Assembly (NCBI GenBank): GCA_943325435.2
Contig: CALPPK020000052.1
Location: 1 to 7,240 of the forward strand
Source: Bifidobacterium breve
Lineage (GTDB): Bacteria; Actinomycetota; Acidimicrobiia; Acidimicrobiales; Ilumatobacteraceae
Length of the DNA: 7,240 nt
Direction: 5' to 3'
The first letter of the stretch is position 1. Every line of letters starts with the position of its first letter. The translations under genes were made by a program, and so were the position numbers. The notes under the pieces are model-generated. The model was given only the letters and a program-made list of their open reading frames with translations, was not told the DNA's origin and did no database searches. Positions 1 through 7,240 of this stretch are shown here, piece after piece.

Positions 1-247
1 ATGGCACGAATTCAAGTCCGAGGTCTTTGCCTGTGAATACTGCAACGATGCCCGGCATGGTTGCAGCGTCAGAAGTGTCAATCGATGTAATGAGTCCGTG
101 TGCAACAGTGCTGCGAACATACGTGACATGCAGTGCACCGTGAAGTGCTGGTTCATCAAGTAGGTCATCGACGTACACGCCACCTGTTGTAAGAAACTTT
201 GGATCTTCTTTACGAAGAACCCGATTCCCAAGAATGCTTCCAGCCAT
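1..247 (-). CDS. Molybdenum hydroxylase large subunit (xanthine dehydrogenase/CO dehydrogenase family), N-terminal fragment
   Basis: Reading leftward from an ATG at 247, 82 codons stay open to the window edge, so the 3' part is missing. The protein begins MAGSILGNRVLRKEDPKFLT, followed by a TGGVYVDD segment and, near residues 60-77, SIDTSDAATMPGIVAVFTG. This is the typical opening of the large, molybdopterin-cytosine-dinucleotide-binding subunit of aerobic CO dehydrogenases, xanthine dehydrogenases and aldehyde oxidases: an R-x-E-D-P motif, then the a/b hammerhead domain. Family members are usually 750-800 residues and work with FAD and 2Fe-2S subunits to hydroxylate purines, aldehydes or CO. 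The catalytic part is off-window, so the substrate cannot be told and no gene symbol is given. The ATG is chosen because the family motif begins within a few residues of it and a GGGGG run lies 7 nt upstream. No sister subunit lies upstream; any would have to be further left. Confidence 0.85.
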   Translation of the reverse strand, partial: MAGSILGNRVLRKEDPKFLTTGGVYVDDLLDEPALHGALHVTYVRSTVAHGLITSIDTSDAATMPGIVAVFTGKDLGLEFVP

Positions 248-336
248 TTCAAAACCCCCGTGGTCGTTAAGACAGTAAAAGGAACACTACCTAGTGAAAT
301 TGGGTGGGCTCGCATGGAGCCGTTGAGGTTCGGGCC
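248..336 (-). other. Gap between ftsB and the hydroxylase gene, with two short inverted repeats
   Basis: This 88-nt gap (plus the base next to the ftsB stop) contains no convincing gene. Two small inverted repeats are visible. GGCTC at 307-311 pairs with GAGCC at 317-321 (5-bp stem, 5-nt loop) just after the ftsB stop. CACTA at 285-289 pairs with TAGTG at 292-296. Neither is followed by a clear T-run on the minus strand, so an intrinsic terminator is not demonstrated. A GGGGG run at 255-259 may act as a poor ribosome-binding site for the hydroxylase gene. I could not identify a good -35/-10 pair. The functional change from division gene to metabolic enzyme suggests a transcription boundary here, but that is inference. 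Confidence 0.35.
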
Positions 337-834
337 TTATGGGGCTAGTGGTGCAAGAGGAGAAGACGGGGTGCCTTCTGTGGCGTTGCGCACCGTCAAG
401 ATTTCTGTAATCAGTGTGTATGGCCATGTGGGAGGCAGGTCCGTTGGCAATTTGGGCATGGGGACAAGAGAAAGGCGCTGTTCTCCGGGCAAGACATAAC
501 CCAGTTGGGCGCGAGCTGCATTGCGTATTCCCTCAGGGGTTTGCAATGCATTGACTTCGGTCTGTAATTGCTCATTTGCATCAGCAAGGGCGGCAAATTC
601 TGAGTTCTTTTCAGCAATCGCCGAGCGTTGCGTCACGAAGTCCATTAACGGGAAGAAGAACAATGAGGTGCCGCCAGCAACGACTACGGTTGCCAAAGCC
701 AGGCGGGCAACCCAGCGAGTAATTGGACTAGAGATGAGCCGTTGATCGAGGGGGGTGGGGCGCACGAGTGAACTTGTGACATCGCGCGTGCGTGATCGCA
801 GGCGCGAGAGGGGGTTCAAGAAACGTGGAGCCAC
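337..834 (-). CDS. ftsB: FtsB/DivIC-type septum formation initiator
   Basis: This 165-residue bitopic membrane protein belongs to the FtsB/DivIC family, which joins FtsL and FtsQ (DivIB) in the divisome and helps activate septal peptidoglycan synthesis. Visible parts in order: an Arg-rich cytoplasmic tail (about 1-42), one transmembrane helix (about 43-63, rich in Ala, Val and Phe), a heptad-like coiled coil (about 68-98) and the family signature TPEGIRNAARAQLGYVLPGE at 99-118. A Pro-rich segment with WPY (137-139) and an Ala/Pro/Ser tail follow. The position right after eno is the usual actinobacterial one. The start is a GTG at 834; the same frame meets a stop at 864-862 and offers no other start codon between. 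The ribosome-binding site is weak, with only GAG close by. A later GTG (residue 24, at 765) is possible but would shorten the cytoplasmic tail. A LexA-like operator lies 41 nt upstream of the start. Confidence 0.9.
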   Translation of the reverse strand: MAPRFLNPLSRLRSRTRDVTSSLVRPTPLDQRLISSPITRWVARLALATVVVAGGTSLFFFPLMDFVTQRSAIAEKNSEFAALADANEQLQTEVNALQTPEGIRNAARAQLGYVLPGEQRLSLVPMPKLPTDLPPTWPYTLITEILTVRNATEGTPSSPLAPLAP

Positions 835-874
835 GTCTCTATTGTGGCGTGAAACATGGCGTCAACCGTGGCAC

Positions 875-889
875 ACGAACAGATGTTCG

Positions 890-890
<1 letters not shown>
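875..890. promoter_or_regulatory. Putative LexA (SOS) operator upstream of ftsB
   Basis: A perfect inverted repeat, ACGAACAGATGTTCGT, has 7-bp arms and a 2-nt centre. Its core at 876-889 is CGAAC-AGAT-GTTCG, which fits the LexA consensus CGAAC-RNRY-GTTCG described for Bacillus and the closely similar actinobacterial box. It sits in the eno-ftsB gap, with its last base in the eno stop codon and its near edge 41 nt from the ftsB GTG. As RNA it could fold into a 6-bp hairpin with a 4-nt loop, but no T-run follows on the minus strand, so a protein-binding site explains it better than a terminator. No lexA gene or second box is visible in the window, so function rests on the motif and its position. 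Confidence 0.55.
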
Positions 891-3625
<2,735 letters not shown>

Positions 3626-3626
<1 letters not shown>

Positions 3627-4537
3627 TAGCTAATGGTGGCGGTTGCGCCGTTCCAGACTCCGTAAGTGGAATTGACCTTGATGTCTGCTTTTGACATGTA
3701 GCCGGCAAGAAGAGTGGCACCAGGATTTTCAGCAACAACAGTCGCAACAGAATCTTTCACGTCTGCAAATGGAGCACTCAAAATGATGTGATATCCAAAG
3801 GAACTCTTTACTGGTCCTGTAGCAACGCCAGGCTTTGCAGCAACTGCGCCAATCATGAAATCTTTATCGAAAGAAGTTTGCAAGTTCGCGAGTGCTTGAC
3901 ATGGCTGATCACCATTGGCCAATGAGCCACCTGATTTGTCAGCACCTGGCTCGATGGACTTCTTTGCTGCTTCATCTTCAAACTTGGTCCCGGCCTTCAG
4001 ATCTGCAAGGACTTCCTGTGCTTCAGCTTCAGTTTTAACCAGAATGTGACTAAGGCAAAGTACTCCGGCTGATGCAGGAGAATCTGAATACAGTTTTTCA
4101 ATCTTGTCGATTGCAGGTGGAGTCATTTTCCGCAAAGTGACATCAGCAATGTTGAAGTTGACTAATACATCCTGAAGTTCTTTCGGATATGTAGGAAACT
4201 TTTCGTCTGCATTGGCATTCTTGAGAACTTCAACTCTGTCTGCTTCAAGAATTTTCACGTCGTTATCTTTTGTGAATTGAAGAAAAGCTTCGTAGCGGAT
4301 GAGGGTGCGCAATACGACAATTGCGTCTGCTGCCTTGATCTTGCCGTTGATAGCAGTGAATTGTCCGGCCGAAATCAGCACGTCTGACAACTTGTTGAAG
4401 TCTTCTTCTGCGTACCCGGTGCCATTGACACTGAATGAATCTGAAGAAGACGAGACACTGCCACAGGCAGTAAGGCCGAGAAGGCAAGTAGCCGCAAGTG
4501 CAGCGGCGAAACGGGAAGTACGGGGGCTCTTAATCAC
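3626..4537 (-). CDS. SurA/PrsA-like parvulin peptidyl-prolyl isomerase lipoprotein
   Basis: This is a predicted exported lipoprotein of 303 residues that helps proteins fold outside the cytoplasmic membrane. It begins with a basic signal peptide and a lipobox, LTAC, with Cys25 as the lipid-anchored residue, followed by a Ser-rich linker. Residues 35-155 are a mostly helical, SurA-N-like region. A parvulin domain follows at about 160-254: HILVKTEAEA from His164, SGGSLANGD (202-210) and SSFGYHII (245-252). Cys161 and Cys213 are the only cysteines in the mature chain besides Cys25 and could form a disulfide. Isomerase activity is inferred from the fold motifs. The GTG start at 4537 is the only choice, since the frame is closed at 4549-4547. 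An AAGG at 4548-4545, overlapping the mfd stop, gives a Shine-Dalgarno with a 7-nt spacer. Actinobacterial mfd-mazG-eno regions often carry a SurA-like gene here. Confidence 0.88.
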
Positions 4538-4544
4538 AGATAAA

Positions 4545-4548
4545 CCTT
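4545..4548 (-). promoter_or_regulatory. Ribosome-binding site of the lipoprotein gene, overlapping the mfd stop codon
   Basis: The minus strand reads CTAAGG, then TTTATCT, then the GTG start at 4537. AAGG is a partial Shine-Dalgarno at a good 7-nt distance, and its AA is part of the mfd TAA. This fixes the GTG as the start and ties the gene to mfd in one transcript. Confidence 0.6.
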
Positions 4549-7240
4549 AGTCGTCTGAGGGGTCAAAAAGGCCTTGAAGCAATGCGATGACCGTCACGGC
4601 AGGGTTTGCGCCGCGAGGAATAGGCAGAGAAATGAAGCCTGGCTCATCTTTGTAGACGGCCACTGATGCAAGGCGACGCAGGGTCATGGTCTGACTGGCG
4701 CGCAGTTTTATCGGAGAAATACGGACGGTGTTTCCATTGGTCACAATCTCCGTGATTCCGAGACGCAGGCACTCAACGCGCAATGCCCCAACCGAAATAA
4801 GTGCTTGTGCTGGTTCTGGCAATGGCCCGAAACGGTCGCGCCATTCCGTCTCGATATCGGCCAATTCTTCAGAGGTGCGAACCGTTGCGAGGCGGCGGTA
4901 CGCCTCTAGGCGCAGGTCTTGACTTGGGACATAGTCGTCGGGAAGATGTGCATCCATTGTGATGTCAACTTTGATTTCGACATCGTCTGCAACTGATTCA
5001 CCTTTCATTTCAGAAACTGCTTCTGTAACAAGTTGGCAATACAGGTCGTAACCCACGGCAGCGATGTGTCCGCTTTGTGATTCCCCGAGAAGGTTTCCGG
5101 CGCCACGAATCTCGAGGTCACGCATTGCAATTTTGAATCCGCTTCCTAAGTCAGTTGATTCACCGATTGTGCGGAGGCGTTCATACGCCTCGTGTGAAAG
5201 AACTTTGTCACGTGGATGAAAGAGGTATGCATATGCGCGATGCCCGCTGCGACCAACGCGTCCGCGCAGCTGGTGCATCTGCCCGAGACCAAGTAGGTCT
5301 GCTCGTTCCACAACAAGGGTGTTAACGGTTGGCATGTCAATGCCGCTTTCAATAATGGTGGTGCAGACCAACACATCGAAGTTGCCTTCCCAGAAGTCAA
5401 GAACGATTTGTTCGAGCGTGCCTTCATCCATTTGCCCGTGTGCAACTGCAACGCGTGCTTCCGGAACCCATTCACGAATCTCTGCTGCCCGTTCTTCAAT
5501 GGATTGCACTCGGTTATGAACCCAGAACACCTGGCCTTCGCGAAGCAGTTCACGACGAATTGCTTCGATTGCAACTTGCTCGCTTTGTTCACCCACAAAA
5601 GTAAGAATCGGCTGGCGGTCTGCGGGTGGCGTTTGTAACAAAGACAAATCACGAATTCCCACGAGGCTCATTTCGAGAGTACGTGGGATTGGGGTTGCCG
5701 ACATGGAGAGAACATCGACATTTGTCTTCATGCGTTTCATGGCTTCTTTGTGTTGAACACCGAAACGTTGTTCTTCGTCAACCACAAGAAGTCCGAGATT
5801 CTTGAATTCAATACTTTCCTGTAACAGGCGGTGTGTTCCAATGACGCAATCAATATCGCCCGTCTTTAAACCAGCAATCACTTTCTTTGCTTCGGCATTG
5901 GTGAGAAAGCGCGAAAGGACTTCAACCTTGATGGGGTAGCCAGCAAATCGTTCTGAAAATGTATTGCCGTGTTGAGTAGCAAGAAGAGTGGTTGGCACGA
6001 GTACTGCAACTTGTTTGCCGTCTTGAATTGCTTTGAATGCTGCACGCACAGCAACTTCTGTTTTTCCGAAGCCAACATCGCCGCACAGCAGGCGATCCAT
6101 TGGTACTTCGCTTTCCATATCGGTTTTGATTGCCGCAATAGCGTCTAACTGGTCAGGTGTTTCAATGAAGGGGAAAGCGTTTTCCATTTCTGATTGCCAT
6201 GGAGTGTCAGGGGGAAATGCATGGCCGACTGCTGTTACGCGGCGCTGATACAGCAGCACCAATTCTTGTGCCACTTCACGCACAGCAGAGCGCACCCGAG
6301 ACTTGGCGCGAGCAAAGTCTGAACCACCCATGCGATGCAACGTTGGTGCTTCTCCGCCAACATATTGACGAATGACGCCGATTTGTTCTGTCGGAACATA
6401 GAGCTTGTCACCACCCTTGTAGGTAATGAGTAAGTAGTCACGCTCGACGCCACCAATAGAACGTTTGACCATGCCTTCGTACTTACCGACACCATGATGC
6501 GCATGCACCACGTAGCCACCTGGTTGCAAGTCTTCAAAGACTGTTCCAGATGATCGCGCTTTGGTGTGGCGCGATGAGCGTGTGCGGCGACGCCCACTGA
6601 GATCACTTTCACAAATGATTGCGACACGAGAATTGGGAAGAGATGCGCCGCGTGATTGTGGAGCAAATGTCACCCAAGCACCTGGAGTGGCGATTTTCTT
6701 TGCGTCGTTGGTGGCAGTGAAATCAATTCCATGTCCACGCATCATGTCAACGAGTCGTGGAATTGATTCTGGAGTCTCTGCCGTTACGACAATGCTCCAC
6801 TTTTCGCTGAGCATTTCATTGACGCGACGAACAAATGATGATGGGTCATGAATGATGGGTCCCCAGCCAGATGCCGGCACTGCGGGGCCGTCAACAGATT
6901 CCGCAGTAGGAATCAAAGAAATAGTCGGAGTGCGGTTGCTTGTTGAAAATATGCGCTCGGCTTCAACATGTAGTCGCGGGAATGACACGTTCTCATCACG
7001 CGCCCAGGATGTTGCCAGCGCTTTTGCAAGGTCATCTTCTTCTGCAAGAAGGTCGCGCGCACGTTCGCCCATTCGTCGTGGCTCCACCATGATCACCAAT
7101 GCGTCATCACCGAGATGGTCTGTCAGTAAATCATCAGACTCTGTTAGCCACGGAAGCCAACTTTCCATGCCGTCGAAGATTTGTCCTTCTGACAAGCGTT
7201 CCCATTGCTCGCGACCCCATGGCTCTGCAGCAATAAGTTC
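4547..7240 (-). CDS. mfd: Transcription-repair coupling factor Mfd (5' end beyond the window)
   Basis: Mfd is an ATP-driven DNA translocase that pushes stalled RNA polymerase off damaged template and recruits UvrA for nucleotide excision repair. The frame stays open to the right edge, giving 897 visible residues; the family has about 1,150-1,200, so roughly 250-300 N-terminal residues, including most of the UvrA-binding D2 region, are off-window. Visible in order, numbered from the window edge: the end of the UvrB-like D1b and then D3 (about 1-215), a basic Arg/Ser linker (about 215-232), and the CarD-like RNA-polymerase-interaction domain from GGYVVHAHHGVGKYEG (about 241-330). The helicase core has Walker A GDVGFGKT (387-394), DEEQ (488-491), SATPIPRT (514-521), TTIIESGIDMPTVN and QLRGRVGRSG (657-666). 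The TRG motif region (about 685-735) and the C-terminal D7 domain (about 755-840) follow. All core motifs look intact. An apparent start at 7195 is a TTG inside the homology and is only an internal Leu. Confidence 0.98.
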   Translation of the reverse strand, partial: ELIAAEPWGREQWERLSEGQIFDGMESWLPWLTESDDLLTDHLGDDALVIMVEPRRMGERARDLLAEEDDLAKALATSWARDENVSFPRLHVEAERIFSTSNRTPTISLIPTAESVDGPAVPASGWGPIIHDPSSFVRRVNEMLSEKWSIVVTAETPESIPRLVDMMRGHGIDFTATNDAKKIATPGAWVTFAPQSRGASLPNSRVAIICESDLSGRRRTRSSRHTKARSSGTVFEDLQPGGYVVHAHHGVGKYEGMVKRSIGGVERDYLLITYKGGDKLYVPTEQIGVIRQYVGGEAPTLHRMGGSDFARAKSRVRSAVREVAQELVLLYQRRVTAVGHAFPPDTPWQSEMENAFPFIETPDQLDAIAAIKTDMESEVPMDRLLCGDVGFGKTEVAVRAAFKAIQDGKQVAVLVPTTLLATQHGNTFSERFAGYPIKVEVLSRFLTNAEAKKVIAGLKTGDIDCVIGTHRLLQESIEFKNLGLLVVDEEQRFGVQHKEAMKRMKTNVDVLSMSATPIPRTLEMSLVGIRDLSLLQTPPADRQPILTFVGEQSEQVAIEAIRRELLREGQVFWVHNRVQSIEERAAEIREWVPEARVAVAHGQMDEGTLEQIVLDFWEGNFDVLVCTTIIESGIDMPTVNTLVVERADLLGLGQMHQLRGRVGRSGHRAYAYLFHPRDKVLSHEAYERLRTIGESTDLGSGFKIAMRDLEIRGAGNLLGESQSGHIAAVGYDLYCQLVTEAVSEMKGESVADDVEIKVDITMDAHLPDDYVPSQDLRLEAYRRLATVRTSEELADIETEWRDRFGPLPEPAQALISVGALRVECLRLGITEIVTNGNTVRISPIKLRASQTMTLRRLASVAVYKDEPGFISLPIPRGANPAVTVIALLQGLFDPSDD

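Noticed and set aside
816..857. A 13-codon ORF (ATG at 857) overlapping the ftsB start out of frame, a possible leader peptide.
   Set aside because: There is no Shine-Dalgarno, and short frames of this size are common by chance; nothing indicates translation.
836..865. Possible ftsB promoter: TTGACG at 865-860 with ATAGAG or TAGAGA 17-18 nt downstream on the minus strand.
   Set aside because: The -35 match is good, but the -10 is poor, and a transcript would start just after the GTG at 834. It would fit only if ftsB began at the internal GTG at 765, for which there is no ribosome-binding site.
3913..3924. 12-bp perfect palindrome CATTGGCCAATG in the lipoprotein gene.
   Set aside because: It lies inside the parvulin coding sequence, and about two perfect 12-bp palindromes are expected by chance in this window.
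4547..7195. mfd as a complete gene starting at 7195.
   Set aside because: The codon at 7195 is TTG and the frame continues to the window edge with residues that fit Mfd; the family is about 250-300 residues longer.

Overview
The window reads as a stretch of actinobacterial core chromosome. All six genes lie on the minus strand, so transcription runs from high to low coordinates: mfd (5' end off the right edge), a SurA/parvulin-like lipoprotein, a YabN-type methylase-MazG fusion, eno, an ftsB/divIC-type division gene, and the first 82 codons of a xanthine dehydrogenase/CO dehydrogenase-type molybdenum hydroxylase (running off the left edge). The order mfd, mazG, eno, ftsB is known from Actinomycetota, for example mycobacteria and Streptomyces. 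By eye, base composition is about half G+C, well below most cultured actinobacteria. This would fit an aquatic, moderate-GC lineage such as the Acidimicrobiia, but that placement is inference.

Layout from right to left: mfd (4547-7240, partial) is followed after 9 nt by the lipoprotein gene (3626-4537). This overlaps mazG (2181-3626) by one base in a TAATG junction. eno (890-2170) starts 10 nt after the mazG stop. A 55-nt gap separates eno from ftsB (337-834), and an 88-nt gap separates ftsB from the hydroxylase gene (1-247). The first four genes are packed tightly enough to be one operon. The two real gaps are the only candidates for internal regulation.

The genes cover transcription-coupled repair (Mfd), protein folding outside the membrane (parvulin lipoprotein), removal of unwanted nucleoside triphosphates (MazG), glycolysis (enolase) and septum assembly (FtsB). 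They are a conserved neighbourhood rather than one pathway. No mobile element, tRNA, rRNA or CRISPR array was seen.

The most notable non-coding signal is a perfect inverted repeat at 875-890, between eno and ftsB. It matches the LexA (SOS) operator consensus of Gram-positive bacteria and actinobacteria, CGAAC-N4-GTTCG. If real, it would place an essential division gene under DNA-damage control. Nothing in the window supports a wholly new defence or metabolic system.
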